NCBI GenBank assembly: GCA_002238725.1
Contig: MPMX01000004.1
Span: 1-64,000, forward strand
Source: Rhodospirillaceae bacterium bin65
GTDB lineage: Bacteria; Pseudomonadota; Alphaproteobacteria; Bin65
DNA length: 64,000 nt
Direction of reading: 5' to 3'
The translations under genes and the position numbers were made by a program. This document shows positions 16,156 to 25,894 of the stretch, in pieces (the stretch's first letter is position 1; each line of letters opens with the position of its first letter). Below the pieces are notes generated by a model. That model had not been told where the DNA came from. It saw only the letters and a list, made by a program, of their open reading frames with translations, and did not search any database.

Positions 16156-17646
16156 ATGAACGCCGGGGAAACCTGCGACGTCGCGATCGTCGGGCTCGGC
16201 CCGGTGGGCGGCACGCTTGCCAACATCCTCGGCGGCTACGGCATCGCCACCGTCGTCGTCGAGCGCCAGCCCGCGGCTTACCATCTGCCCCGCGCCGTCG
16301 CTTTCGACGACGAGATCATGCGCATCTTCCAGTCGGTCGGACTCGCCGAAGCCATGGAGGAGATCACCGCCGTCGGCGGCGGTGTCGATTTCGTCGACCG
16401 CGCCGACACTGTGCTGGTGACATGGCCGAGGCCGAAGGTGCTCAGCCCAAACGGCTGGTACGTCAACTACCGCTTCCATCAGCCGGAGCTGGAAAGGGTG
16501 CTGAGCGACGGCCTGGCCCGTTATCCGTGCGTCTCGGTCCTGACGGGGTGGGAAGTCACCGCTTTCGAGCAAAACGAAGACGCGGTGAGCCTGTTCTGCG
16601 CCGGGTCGGGCGACGCCCGACGCACCGTTCGGGCGAAATTCGCCGTCGGCTGCGACGGCGCGAATTCCTTCACCCGCGACGCCATCGGCTCGGGAATCGA
16701 CGATCTCGGATTCCGCGAGCCCTGGCTCGTCGTCGATCTCCTGCTCAAGGGCGACGGGCGGCGCCTCCCGCCCTCCAGCGTTCACTATTGCGATCCCGAA
16801 CGCGCGGCGACCCATGTCTTTCTCGGCCGCGGGCGGCGGCGCTGGGAGTTCCGCTTGCGGCCCGACGACGATCCCGAACGCATTGTCGAACCGGACGCGG
16901 TCTGGCGGCTGCTCGAACGCTGGATCGGGCCGGACCAGGCGGCGCTGGAGCGGGCCACGGTCTACACCTTCCGGTCCTGCGTCGCGGAGAAATGGCGCGA
17001 GGGACGGATTGCGATTGCCGGCGACGCCGCCCATCTCACGCCGCCCTTCATGGCCCAGGGCATGTGCGCCGGCATCCGGGACGCGCAAAATCTCGGCTGG
17101 AAGCTCGACCGGATGGTCAGCGGCCGGGCGTCGCCGGACCTCCTCGAGACCTACCGGTCCGAGCGCGAACCCCATGTCCGCGCCTTTATCGAGCTAACCG
17201 TGCAGATGGGCCGGCTCATCAACACGACCGCCTCGGCGCTGGCCGCCGGCAACGTCGCCGAGGCGACCGGCGGGCGGCAGAAGCTCACCATGCTGCGGCC
17301 GTCGCTCGGCCCGGGGCTGGCCGCCGGCGCATCGGAATGGACCGGCCGCCTGTTCCCGCAGCCGCGCTTGTCGACCGGCGAACGGCTCGACGACAGGATC
17401 GGCAACCGGGCCGCGCTGGTGCTGAAACCGGGCGGCGGCGAACGACTGCCCGCCGCAGCGGCGCGCCAGGCCGCGGACGGGGACATCGCCATTGTCGACG
17501 ACAATGCGCCGGAATTCGCCGAATGGTTCGAGACCAACGGGCTGGCGGCGGCCGCCCTGCGCCCGGACCGCTATATCCTCGGAACCGCGGCGAACCCGGA
17601 CAGCGTGGCAGAATTGCTGGATGCCGCGGCCGGCATCCTGCCCTAG
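16156..17646 (+). CDS. FAD-dependent aromatic hydroxylase (MhpA/phenol hydroxylase-like)
   Basis: A 496-residue class A flavoprotein monooxygenase. The Rossmann motif VGLGPVGG is at residues 12-19, the DG motif GCDGAN at 165-170, and the second FAD motif GDAAHLTPPFMAQGM from residue 289. A C-terminal thioredoxin-like domain of about 100 residues is typical of MhpA and PheA relatives. It would hydroxylate a phenolic ring using NAD(P)H and O2. It lies downstream of an extradiol-type dioxygenase, matching the hydroxylate-then-cleave logic of mhpA-mhpB pathways. Substrate not assignable. Confidence 0.9.
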   Translation: MNAGETCDVAIVGLGPVGGTLANILGGYGIATVVVERQPAAYHLPRAVAFDDEIMRIFQSVGLAEAMEEITAVGGGVDFVDRADTVLVTWPRPKVLSPNGWYVNYRFHQPELERVLSDGLARYPCVSVLTGWEVTAFEQNEDAVSLFCAGSGDARRTVRAKFAVGCDGANSFTRDAIGSGIDDLGFREPWLVVDLLLKGDGRRLPPSSVHYCDPERAATHVFLGRGRRRWEFRLRPDDDPERIVEPDAVWRLLERWIGPDQAALERATVYTFRSCVAEKWREGRIAIAGDAAHLTPPFMAQGMCAGIRDAQNLGWKLDRMVSGRASPDLLETYRSEREPHVRAFIELTVQMGRLINTTASALAAGNVAEATGGRQKLTMLRPSLGPGLAAGASEWTGRLFPQPRLSTGERLDDRIGNRAALVLKPGGGERLPAAAARQAADGDIAIVDDNAPEFAEWFETNGLAAAALRPDRYILGTAANPDSVAELLDAAAGILP

Positions 17647-18134
17647 CCGCGTACTTTTGCCTTCAACGCTTCCAGCAACAGTTCGAGCGCCGCGCAGCCA
17701 AAGGCACGCATGTTTTCCTGCCGGTCGTTGTGCCCGGTCTCGACGGTCCGGGTCAGGTCGGCCGGACCGCTGACGGCAAGGCAGGTCGTGCCGGCCGCGG
17801 GACCGTACGGGCTGTCGGCCGGCCCGGCGGCGCCGGATTCGGCCAGCCCAAACGTCGTCTCGAGCTGGCTGCAAATCTGGGTCGCGGCGATCAGGGCATA
17901 GGCCTCCGTCGCGCCGCGGACACGGACATTCGCGTCGGCCAGTTGCAGCAGCTCGCGCCGCGCGCCGCGGGTATAGATGACACCGCCGCCGCGGAAATAG
18001 GCCGAAGCGCCCGGCACCGCGAGCAGCGCCGCCGACACCAACCCGCCGGATGACGATTCCGAAACGGCAACCGTCCAGTCGTTTTCTTTCAGGATCGCGG
18101 CGCAGTCCCGCGCCAGCGGCAGCAGCGTTTCCAC
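17643..18134 (-). CDS. pncC: CinA C-terminal domain protein (nicotinamide-nucleotide amidase)
   Basis: A 163-residue stand-alone CinA C-terminal domain, which deamidates nicotinamide mononucleotide in pyridine-nucleotide recycling. SESSSGGLVSAALLAVPGAS corresponds to the conserved active-site block (usual form SCTGG..), followed by YFRGGGVIYT and the AAGPADSPYGPAAGTTCLAV loop. The Cys usual in the family is Ser here (SESSSGG). The GTG start at 18134 gives the normal domain length. It converges on the flavin hydroxylase gene with a 4-base overlap. Confidence 0.85.
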   Translation of the reverse strand: METLLPLARDCAAILKENDWTVAVSESSSGGLVSAALLAVPGASAYFRGGGVIYTRGARRELLQLADANVRVRGATEAYALIAATQICSQLETTFGLAESGAAGPADSPYGPAAGTTCLAVSGPADLTRTVETGHNDRQENMRAFGCAALELLLEALKAKVRG

Positions 18135-18225
18135 CGGACCACCTTTCGACAGGGAAGGATTGCGCCTGCTGTAGCGAACCGCCACGGCCGGCGCAACGCT
18201 TCCCTTGGATTGCAGGTCCGCCGCT

Positions 18226-19281
18226 CTATTCGTGGGCGATGAAGCTTCGGTGCACCCAGGAGCCGTCCCTGCGGGCGGTCTCGACAAACAGCATTTTCTC
18301 CGACGCGCGGGTTTCCACGCGCATCCCTCCCTGCACCGGCCGCCGGACCGGCGTTGCGGCGCGGATCCCGTCGAGGATTGTCCCGACCTGCGCAGGAGCG
18401 GGCGGTTCGCCGGACTGTCCTGCGCCAGCTTCCGCAAGCGCTTCCGTCGCGGCGGCTTTCAACTGGCGCGGCCACAGTTTACGGAACAGGCCCGTAGTGC
18501 CGAACTCGTCCCCGCTGTCGATCCTGCCGTCGATTGCGAAAATGTAGCCGACAGCATGGGGGTGTTTCTCGAGCAGATTGCCGAGCGACTCTTCGTAACC
18601 GGCAAGCGCGGCGGCGAGCGTCCTGTTCTCCAAGGTCAGCTGGATGCTGGTCGGCGAACGGCCGTCGGCGACTTTCCGCTCCATCGTCACACTCAGCCGT
18701 TGCTGGGTCCGGCGCACCGACGCCCAGACCTCCTCCTGGCCGCCGGAACCGGAGGCGCCTTCGCCCGCGGTCCGCGCCATCATGGCGGACTTCATCGCCG
18801 TCGAAGGCAGGCGATGGGTGGAGGATGAGAATTCCGTCGCCCTTTCGGCGCCGCGCCGGGCCCAGCGGTCACGCTCGACGCAAAACGCGTCGACCGGCAG
18901 GAGGCCGGATTTCGGCGGCACGATCATGCTGATGGTCAGCACACGGTCTTGCTTGCCGCCCTTTACGATATCGCCAGCCTGGATGAAGACGTCCCGGCGG
19001 CCGAGGTTGCGCACAACCAGCCGTCCGACGTCGCCGGTCTCGAAGACCTTGATCCGGCCCTGTTCCAGCGCTTCGCTCAGGGTGAGCGGCACGGGGCCGC
19101 CGTTTCCGCCGTCGCGGTGGATCAGATAGATGGCAAGGTTCCTGTGGGTGTGGGGGCCGGAAAGGCGGTAGTCCCGACCGGCCGCGAAAGCCGGTGCCCA
19201 CGATAGCGGGCCGATGGCGATGGCGCCCAAAAACAGGGGGGCAGCCGGGATGGCGGCCGACAGAAATTCGCGTCGTTGCAT
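18226..19281 (-). CDS. Tat-exported ARPP-1/DUF6569-like protein
   Basis: A 351-residue exported protein. The N-terminus MQRREFLSAAIPAAP is a twin-arginine signal followed by a hydrophobic stretch ending AFAAG. The mature part has VFIQAGDIVKGGKQDRVLTISMIVPP and CVERDRW, the signature of the ARPP-1 (DUF6569) family, whose members are found with ADP-ribosyl-processing neighbours but lack a settled function. It lies between pncC and an enoyl-CoA hydratase without obvious operon links. Confidence 0.8.
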   Translation of the reverse strand: MQRREFLSAAIPAAPLFLGAIAIGPLSWAPAFAAGRDYRLSGPHTHRNLAIYLIHRDGGNGGPVPLTLSEALEQGRIKVFETGDVGRLVVRNLGRRDVFIQAGDIVKGGKQDRVLTISMIVPPKSGLLPVDAFCVERDRWARRGAERATEFSSSTHRLPSTAMKSAMMARTAGEGASGSGGQEEVWASVRRTQQRLSVTMERKVADGRSPTSIQLTLENRTLAAALAGYEESLGNLLEKHPHAVGYIFAIDGRIDSGDEFGTTGLFRKLWPRQLKAAATEALAEAGAGQSGEPPAPAQVGTILDGIRAATPVRRPVQGGMRVETRASEKMLFVETARRDGSWVHRSFIAHE

Positions 19282-19415
19282 GGTAATTTCTCCCTCTCTG
19301 CATTCGCTCTACCCGGATCGAGGCTAGGCGCGCGAAAGGGCAGCTTCTTGACGCGATTGGGGCAATGCCGAGCGGGATTGCGGCGATTTTCCGGAACGCA
19401 GGCCGGGAGAGGCCG

Positions 19416-20201
19416 TTACGAGCCGGTGAAATTCGGCGGCCGCTTCTCCAGGAATGAGCGCACGCCTTCCTCGAAATCGCCACTCTGCTGGGACAAGATG
19501 AACTGGTCGCGGTCGATCGCGGCAGTGGCGCGGCCGAGGGCATGGGCGTTGGCGTCGATCAGTTCCTTGATCATGCGCACCTGCGCCGGCGGCAGTCCGG
19601 CGGCCCGTTCGGCGATCCGGCGCGCGGCGGCGAGCGCCGCGCCGTCCTCCGCGATTTCGTCGGCGAGGCCCCAGTCGAGCGCCCGTCCGGCATCCAGCCG
19701 CTCGGCGAGGATCAGCAGGCGCTTGGCGCGGGCCGGGCCGACGAGCGCGACCGTGCGCGGCACCGAACCCCAGCTCATGCTCATGCCGCGCTCGATCTCC
19801 GGCGTGTAGAGAGTGGCGGAGCGGCCGACGACCCGGAAATCGCACGCCACGGCCAGCGCCACGCCGCCGCCGATGCACCAGCCCTCGATGGCGGCGACGG
19901 TGACCGGCTCGATATCCTGCCATGCCTGGCACATGCGCGGCCCGACGGCGAGCCGCTGGCGCCGCTCGGCGAGCCCCAGGGTGCGCACTTCGTCGGATTC
20001 GGCGTCGCGCAGGTCGAAGCCCATGGTGAAATTCGCGCCGCCGGCGAGGATGACGGCCGAGGTCTCATGGTCATTCTCGAAGCTGCGCGCGGCCCCGGTC
20101 AGTTCGCGCATTGCTTCCAGCGACAGCGCATTGGCCGTGTCGCCGCGGTCCAGGGTGACGGTCGCAATCCGGCCGTCCCGTTCGATCCTGACGTGCTTCA
20201 T
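19416..20201 (-). CDS. Enoyl-CoA hydratase/isomerase family protein
   Basis: A 261-residue crotonase-fold enzyme. The oxyanion-hole regions GGANFTMGFDLRD and IEGWCIGGGVALAVACDFRV are present, with the RGMSMSWGSVPRTVALVG block, and the C-terminus ends SFLEKRPPNF as in hydratases. A catalytic Glu at the second site is not obvious (EIERGMSMSWGS), so isomerase, hydratase or hydrolase activity cannot be separated. The start is ATG with a conventional leader; it is transcribed away from the 349-residue unknown gene, whose promoter shares the 153-base gap. Confidence 0.85.
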   Translation of the reverse strand: MKHVRIERDGRIATVTLDRGDTANALSLEAMRELTGAARSFENDHETSAVILAGGANFTMGFDLRDAESDEVRTLGLAERRQRLAVGPRMCQAWQDIEPVTVAAIEGWCIGGGVALAVACDFRVVGRSATLYTPEIERGMSMSWGSVPRTVALVGPARAKRLLILAERLDAGRALDWGLADEIAEDGAALAAARRIAERAAGLPPAQVRMIKELIDANAHALGRATAAIDRDQFILSQQSGDFEEGVRSFLEKRPPNFTGS

Positions 20202-20354
20202 CGGCAAAACGATCCTGTTCTCGCTCCGGATGGAACCTAGCGGAATTCCACGCGCAGGTGCCACTTCCGCAAACCTCGCCGCAAGACCTAGCGGGAAACG
20301 ATCCGTGTAAGGGCGGGATTCCGGGATGTATCCGGCGCGCGCCTGAGCTAAGCC

Positions 20355-21404
20355 ATGCCCATGAGCCCTGCAACCGTCCCGATGTCGGCGGCCGTGACCG
20401 CCCAGGCCGAATGCCATCACCAGTTCCTGCTGGGACTCGAACTCATGGTCGCGAGCCGCGAAGGGCCGGAAGCGGTTGGCGACTGGATGTTCCGGCTGTT
20501 CCGCCGCCAGCATGAAGAGAACTTCCTTTCGGGTCTCGGGAAGCTGGGCCTCGTCGGCCAGCCGGACGCGGTGGCGTGCGCCAAATATCACGTCCTGTCG
20601 AACGGCATCGGCGGCGTCGCCGTCGACTATATGGAAGAGTCCGTGGCCAAGGCCTGGGTGCGCTTCCGCTATCCGCGCTGGATGTATGACGGGCCGGCGA
20701 TCTGCGGCGTCCCGATCGAGGCGAGCCGCGGTTTCCTGCGCGGCTGGTACGCGCAGAACGGCGTGTCCCTGAACAATCCGCGGCTCGGCTTCGTTTGCGT
20801 TTCGGAGGATATGAGCGGCCAGTTCGGGCTGTGCGGGTATTTCCGCGAATACGACCGCGAACTCGGCGCGGACGAACGCCTGGCCTTTGCGCCCGGCGAA
20901 CGCCCGCCCGCCTGGGACCCCGACCGCCAGCCCGCGCTGCCCGCGGCCGAGTGGAGCGAAGAGCGCCGCGCGAAGGCCAGGCGGAACTACGCCGTCGAAT
21001 TTGTCCGGAACGGCATCTGCGAGCTGGTCCCTGCGCTCGGAGAGGCGAAGGCGCTGGCCCATGGCCGGCTCGCGGCGCGGCTGACCGGCCTGCAACATTA
21101 TCGCCGTATGGCCGACGCCGTACGCGGGGTGGACGTCGGACCCGGGGAAGCGGCCGAATTTCTGCGCGCCATGTTCCTTGGCATGGGCGATGGGATAGAC
21201 CTGGTGGAAACCGGCGGCGGCAGCGTTTCCTTCCGCGAGACCGGGCTGAGAATCGTGCGCGGTCTCGACGGCGCCGAACGCGATGCTGTCCTGGCCTGCT
21301 GGATCGAACTCTGGCGGGGCGCCGTCGCCTCCCATCGCCGGTTCATGACGCTCGACGCCGAAGACGAGGGCGGCGCCCTGCTCTGGAAAGTCGGCCCGGC
21401 TTGA
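20355..21404 (+). CDS. Conserved-looking hypothetical protein (349 residues)
   Basis: I do not recognise this family. The protein is full-length and globular in appearance, rich in aromatic residues: QAECHHQFLLGLELMVAS near the start, AKYHVLSNGIGGVAVDYMEES, RFRYPRWMYDGPAIC and FRGWYAQNGVSLNN-like segments in the middle, and a helical second half (AEFLRAMFLGMGDGIDLVE). No signal peptide or membrane segment is visible. GC and codon use match the neighbours, so it is probably a native gene. The YPRW-type block suggests a metabolic-enzyme-like fold but gives no function. Confidence 0.75.
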   Translation: MPMSPATVPMSAAVTAQAECHHQFLLGLELMVASREGPEAVGDWMFRLFRRQHEENFLSGLGKLGLVGQPDAVACAKYHVLSNGIGGVAVDYMEESVAKAWVRFRYPRWMYDGPAICGVPIEASRGFLRGWYAQNGVSLNNPRLGFVCVSEDMSGQFGLCGYFREYDRELGADERLAFAPGERPPAWDPDRQPALPAAEWSEERRAKARRNYAVEFVRNGICELVPALGEAKALAHGRLAARLTGLQHYRRMADAVRGVDVGPGEAAEFLRAMFLGMGDGIDLVETGGGSVSFRETGLRIVRGLDGAERDAVLACWIELWRGAVASHRRFMTLDAEDEGGALLWKVGPA

Positions 21405-21450
21405 TATTTCCGGAAAATGGCCGGGGAGGTCGTCGGCGCAAAGGCGGGAA

Positions 21451-21894
21451 TTACAGGTCGGTCACCAGCTTTTCTTCCAGCAGCGTGCGCACCCCGTCCG
21501 GGATCGGCGCGGCCTTGCGCTCATGCTTGTCGAAGAACACCTCGACCAGATCGGCCGTGGCGTGGACGACGCCGCTGTGCGTATCCCGCATCCGCTCGCG
21601 GTAGGTGAAGCTCTTGCCGCCGACCCGGGTGATCGCGCTCTCGATGACATAGAGCTGGCCGACCCGGATCTCCTGCAGGAAATCGATCTTCAGCGAGGCG
21701 ACGACGCCGATCAGGCCCCGCTCTTCCTCCATCTCGATGATCGGCACGCCGATGACCGACCAGATATGGAAGCTCGCATCGTCGAACGCCTCGGCGTAGA
21801 ATCGCACATTCATGTGCCCGAAATGATCGCATTTCCAGGGCACCACCACCCCGCGGCCGGTCTCGTACCAGCCCGCCTCCGTTACTCCGGTCAC
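21451..21894 (-). CDS. Hotdog-fold acyl-CoA thioesterase
   Basis: A 147-residue 4-hydroxybenzoyl-CoA-thioesterase-type protein. Residues 20-31 (WKCDHFGHMNVR) hold the catalytic Asp23 and the GHMN motif. IDFLQEIRVGQLYVIESAI and HATADLVEVFFD are the expected central strands. It hydrolyses acyl- or aryl-CoA thioesters. GTG start at 21894 with GGAG 6 bases upstream; the much longer frame upstream is a shadow of the gene on the other strand. It may serve CoA-ester intermediates of nearby catabolic genes. Confidence 0.85.
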   Translation of the reverse strand: MTGVTEAGWYETGRGVVVPWKCDHFGHMNVRFYAEAFDDASFHIWSVIGVPIIEMEEERGLIGVVASLKIDFLQEIRVGQLYVIESAITRVGGKSFTYRERMRDTHSGVVHATADLVEVFFDKHERKAAPIPDGVRTLLEEKLVTDL

Positions 21895-22050
21895 CGGCGT
21901 CTCCTGCTCCTGTCGGTCGGTCGGTGATAGAGCAGCGGGCGGCGCGCGCAAACCCTTCCGTCGCGGATGTGGCGGGTTGACGCCCGGGCGGCTGCGGGCT
22001 TCTGTCGCCGCGGAACCGAAGCGGCGAACGCCAGGAGCAAAGGCGGAAGC

Positions 22051-22881
22051 ATGGCGCAGGCGGCCGAATTGCAGCTGGAAGACGATGCCGGCAACCGCTT
22101 CGAACCGGCCGGGCCCGAGGCGCGGATCGCTTGCTTCGTGCCGTCGATCACCGAACTGCTGATCGATCTCGGCCTGCTCGACCGGCTGGTCGCGCGCACG
22201 CATTACTGCATCCACCCGGCGCAGACCGTCGGGCGCATCGAGGCCATCGGCGGCACCAAGAAGGTCAGCCTGCCGAAGCTGGAAGCGCTCGCGCCGACCC
22301 ACGCCGTCCTCAACGTCGACGAGAACACCGTCGCGATGGCCGAGGCGATGTGCGAATTCGTGCCCAACGTCGTCGTCACCCATCCGCTGGCCCCGGACGA
22401 CAATCTCCGGCTCTATGCCCTGATGGGCGGCCTGTTCGGCAAGGCGGCGGAGGCCGAGGCGCTCAGCCGGCAGTTCCGCCGCGCGCGCTGCGCCCTGCCC
22501 CCGGTCGGACCGGAGAGCCGCCGGGACGTACTCTATTTTATCTGGAAGAACCCGTGGATGACGGTGTCCCGCGACACCTACATTTCGGCCATGCTCGATA
22601 TGATCGGCTGGCGCACGACCCATCACGACCCGGACCTTCGCTACCCGACCGTCGAGATCGCGCCGGAGACCGTGGCGGCGACCGACCTGTTCCTGTTCCC
22701 GACCGAACCCTACGAATTCGCCCGCGCCGATATCGACGCCTTCCTGCGCGATTACGATTGCCCGCCGGAGAAGGCCGTCGCGGTCGACGGCGAATACTGC
22801 AGCTGGTACGGCAGCCGCGCCATCGAGGGCCTGCGCTATCTGAAGGAGCTGGCGGCGAACGTCCGCCGGCGCCCGTCGTAA
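22051..22881 (+). CDS. Cytoplasmic helical-backbone metal receptor (BtuF-like) protein
   Basis: A 276-residue protein with the two-lobed periplasmic-binding-protein III fold: [46 protein letters not shown] and [20 protein letters not shown] match the BtuF/vitamin B12-binding pattern. It lacks a signal peptide, so it is probably a soluble relative and not an ABC transporter component; no permease or ATPase is nearby. ATG at 22051 follows AGGCGG-rich sequence. The YnfA-like gene begins 30 bases later and may be co-transcribed. Confidence 0.8.
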   Translation: MAQAAELQLEDDAGNRFEPAGPEARIACFVPSITELLIDLGLLDRLVARTHYCIHPAQTVGRIEAIGGTKKVSLPKLEALAPTHAVLNVDENTVAMAEAMCEFVPNVVVTHPLAPDDNLRLYALMGGLFGKAAEAEALSRQFRRARCALPPVGPESRRDVLYFIWKNPWMTVSRDTYISAMLDMIGWRTTHHDPDLRYPTVEIAPETVAATDLFLFPTEPYEFARADIDAFLRDYDCPPEKAVAVDGEYCSWYGSRAIEGLRYLKELAANVRRRPS

Positions 22882-22910
22882 CCGGCGGCTCGGAGGGCGC
22901 GGTCGGACAA

Positions 22911-23246
22911 GTGGGCAACGCAATCACCATTGCCGCCTATGTCGGGGCCGCGCTCGCCGAGATCGCCGGATGCTTTGCCTTCTGGGCGTGGCTGCGCCTC
23001 GGCAAGTCGGCCTTGTGGTTGCTGCCGGGCATGGTCTCGCTGGCGCTCTTCGCCTGGCTGCTGACCCTGGTCGACGTGCAGGCGGCGGGCCGCGCCTATG
23101 CCGCCTATGGCGGCGTCTACGTCGCCGCGTCGGTGTTCTGGCTGTGGATCGTCGAAGGCGTCGGCCCTGACCGCTGGGACCTGATCGGCGCCTGCGTGGT
23201 GCTGGCCGGCGCCGGCATCATCCTGTTCGCACCGCACAGCGCCTGA
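22911..23246 (+). CDS. YnfA-family small membrane protein
   Basis: A 111-residue membrane protein of the YnfA (UPF0060) family with four hydrophobic helices. Typical blocks are [18 protein letters not shown], the [19 protein letters not shown] block and [20 protein letters not shown]. The family is related in fold to small multidrug-resistance transporters; its transport role is unproved. GTG start at 22911, 30 bases after the preceding stop. Confidence 0.9.
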   Translation: MGNAITIAAYVGAALAEIAGCFAFWAWLRLGKSALWLLPGMVSLALFAWLLTLVDVQAAGRAYAAYGGVYVAASVFWLWIVEGVGPDRWDLIGACVVLAGAGIILFAPHSA

Positions 23247-23367
23247 GCGGTTCTTCCGTACCCCGCTGCGCTTCGTTCGTGCGACGGGCCGCGGCCGTCC
23301 CTCCTTACGGCGCTGCGCGCCTGCCCGGGATGACGGTTTTTGTATGCCCTGCCGCAACACCACCGTC

Positions 23368-24055
<688 letters not shown>

Positions 24056-24066
24056 GGGGCCAGGCC

Positions 24067-24342
24067 GTGGCCGGCACAACAATTCGGACGATCGAGAGTG
24101 AAACCGACTACCACGCAGCGTTGGCTGCAATCGGTCGGCTGCTGGGAGCCAAGCCGGGTACGCCGGCAAGCACCGAACTGAAAAAATTGGTTGCTCTGGT
24201 CCGAGCATGCGAAGCCCCGCACCGGCCGGTCGATAAATCGGCTAGTGTCGACGAATTGCGCCAACGGATCGCCAGCCGTCCGACGGTCAATTTTTCCATT
24301 CCGCCCGCCGAGGTCATCCGGCAAATGCGCGATTCGCAGTAA
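24067..24342 (+). CDS. Orphan HigA-like antitoxin N-terminal domain protein
   Basis: A 91-residue protein. Residues 4-45 (RTIESETDYHAALAAIGRLL, then GAKPGTP..TELKKLVALV) match the N-terminal region of HigA-type antitoxins, which normally continue into a helix-turn-helix. Here the HTH is replaced by a short tail ending IPPAEVIRQMRDSQ. No toxin-like gene lies on either side. It starts at GTG 24067, 12 bases after the dioxygenase. It may be a decayed antitoxin or a solitary anti-toxin remnant; lower GC than its neighbours fits transfer. Confidence 0.6.
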   Translation: MAGTTIRTIESETDYHAALAAIGRLLGAKPGTPASTELKKLVALVRACEAPHRPVDKSASVDELRQRIASRPTVNFSIPPAEVIRQMRDSQ

Positions 24343-24425
24343 TCGCCGGCGGTCCGGCTGTTTTCCGCGTTCTCGGTACGCACCGCCACTGAGCGACGAT
24401 ACGGGGAAGCGCGCCTGTCGACGCC

Positions 24426-24454
24426 GTAGGGGCGGGTTTGAAACCCGCCCCTAC
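24426..24454. repeat. Perfect palindrome GGGTTTGAAACCC family
   Basis: A 29-base near-perfect palindrome centred on GGGCGGGTTTGAAACCCGCCC. It is the complete version of elements whose halves or variants occur at 20, 418, 31829 and 40963. It can form a strong hairpin but is not followed by a T run. Confidence 0.75.
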
Positions 24455-24555
24455 AGACCGCCGGAAGTCTCACCGTTCGGCGTATAGTCCGCTATAGGCG
24501 CCCTGCCCGTCCCGACCCCGGCCCGGCGCTCCGGTTCCTGCCGCGAGGTCTTGCC

Positions 24556-25086
24556 ATGCCCCCTGTCAGAACGGGTTACTCCCTGACGCAAATTGCGCTG
24601 CACTGGGTCATTGCCGTGCTGGTGGTCGCGCAGGTCGTGCTGCACGAGGGCATGCATGCGGCATATCGGGAGGCCCTGGGCGGCCCGGCGGCGACGGAGG
24701 CCGAGCGGCTGATGGGCGACCTGCACGTTGCCGGCGGCATCGCGGTGTTCGTGCTCGCCCTGCTGCGCATCGCCCTGCGGTTGCGGCGCGGCGCACCGCC
24801 GCCGCCCGAGACGGAGCATCCGGCCCTGCGCTTCGCCGCCCGGGCGGTGCATGTCGGCTTCTACGCCATCATCCTGCTGATGCCGCTCACCGGCGCGCTG
24901 GCCTGGTTCGGCGGCGTCGAGGCGTCGGCCGCGGTCCACCGGGCCGGCATGCTGGCGATCTTCGTCCTGCTCCTGCTGCACATTGTAGGCGCGCTCTACC
25001 ACCATTTCGTGCTCAAGACCGACGTCATGCGCCGGATCCTGCGCCCGGAGCGCCGGTCCGGGATGGCGAATCGCGACGATACATGA
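24556..25086 (+). CDS. Cytochrome b561-family membrane protein
   Basis: A 176-residue integral membrane di-haem cytochrome b of the CybB type. Four helices are visible, with haem-ligand His residues in IALHWVIAVLV, LHVAGGIAVFVLALLRIALRLRRG, AVHVGFYAIILLMPLTG and LLLLHIVGALYHHFV. The MPLTG turn is characteristic. It transfers electrons between quinol and periplasmic partners. No c-type cytochrome partner is adjacent. Confidence 0.9.
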   Translation: MPPVRTGYSLTQIALHWVIAVLVVAQVVLHEGMHAAYREALGGPAATEAERLMGDLHVAGGIAVFVLALLRIALRLRRGAPPPPETEHPALRFAARAVHVGFYAIILLMPLTGALAWFGGVEASAAVHRAGMLAIFVLLLLHIVGALYHHFVLKTDVMRRILRPERRSGMANRDDT

Positions 25087-25151
25087 CATTTTGACCATCA
25101 TGCCCCGGCACGCCGGATGCCCGGTCCGGCTGCGCAAGGAAAGGAGCGGCC

Positions 25152-25721
25152 ATGACCTACAGTTTCGAAGCGTTCTGCGCCGACAACCGGCGCGCCTACG
25201 ATGCCGACGGCGTTGCCGACCTCGAAAGCATCCGGCTCAACCTCGAGCGGCTGATCCGGGAGAATCCGGACTTCGTCGCCCGGGAATGCACGCCGGAGGA
25301 CGAATACGGCTATCGCGAACTCTACACGGACCCGGAAACGGGCTTCATCGTCTATTCCCACAAGAGCTACGGCGGCCGGACCTCGCCGCCGCACGACCAC
25401 GGCGCCTCCTGGGCGATCTACGGCCAGGCCTGGAACGCCACCGACATGACGGAATACCGCCGCCTCGACGACGGCTCGCAGGCAGGCCGCGCGAAGATCG
25501 AGCCGACGCGGGCCTACCGGCTCGAACCGGGCCAGGTCGGCAAGTTCGGTCCGCACGATATCCACCAGATCCATTTCGAGGACGATGCGGGTTTCATCCG
25601 CGTCACCGGCGCCGACCTTTTCCAGGTCGAAACGCTGACCTACGAACCGGAGACCGGCAGCGTGACGGTGATCGGCGCCGGCTCGGCCGCCGGCGGGGAG
25701 CAGCCGCCCGACGCCGCGTAG
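25152..25721 (+). CDS. Cupin, cysteine-dioxygenase-like metal enzyme
   Basis: A 189-residue double-stranded beta-helix protein. Metal ligands are probably His81 and His83 in SPPHDHGASWAIYGQ, with a later His in FGPHDIHQIHF. The pattern is that of the COG5553-type predicted metal-dependent cupins related to cysteine dioxygenase. Substrate unknown. An AAGGAG site precedes the start. Single gene with 70-170 base gaps on both sides. Confidence 0.8.
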   Translation: MTYSFEAFCADNRRAYDADGVADLESIRLNLERLIRENPDFVARECTPEDEYGYRELYTDPETGFIVYSHKSYGGRTSPPHDHGASWAIYGQAWNATDMTEYRRLDDGSQAGRAKIEPTRAYRLEPGQVGKFGPHDIHQIHFEDDAGFIRVTGADLFQVETLTYEPETGSVTVIGAGSAAGGEQPPDAA

Positions 25722-25894
25722 GCCGCACCGGCCGGAAAGACGCGAGAGGGTCGAGCGAATGCCGTTAACGAATCCCGACATTCCCCGCGCTCCGGACTCG
25801 ACTCCGTCCCCGCCTTCGGTGAAACTGCATATTACGGAATTGTGAAACCGGGGCAGGAAACGCGGCGCATGACAAACGGGGAGGCGGTCCGGGC

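Noticed and set aside
16422-18053. A 543-residue plus-strand frame across the flavin hydroxylase and pncC
   Set aside because: It is an Arg/Pro/Gly-rich shadow frame of GC-rich DNA covering two real genes in other frames.
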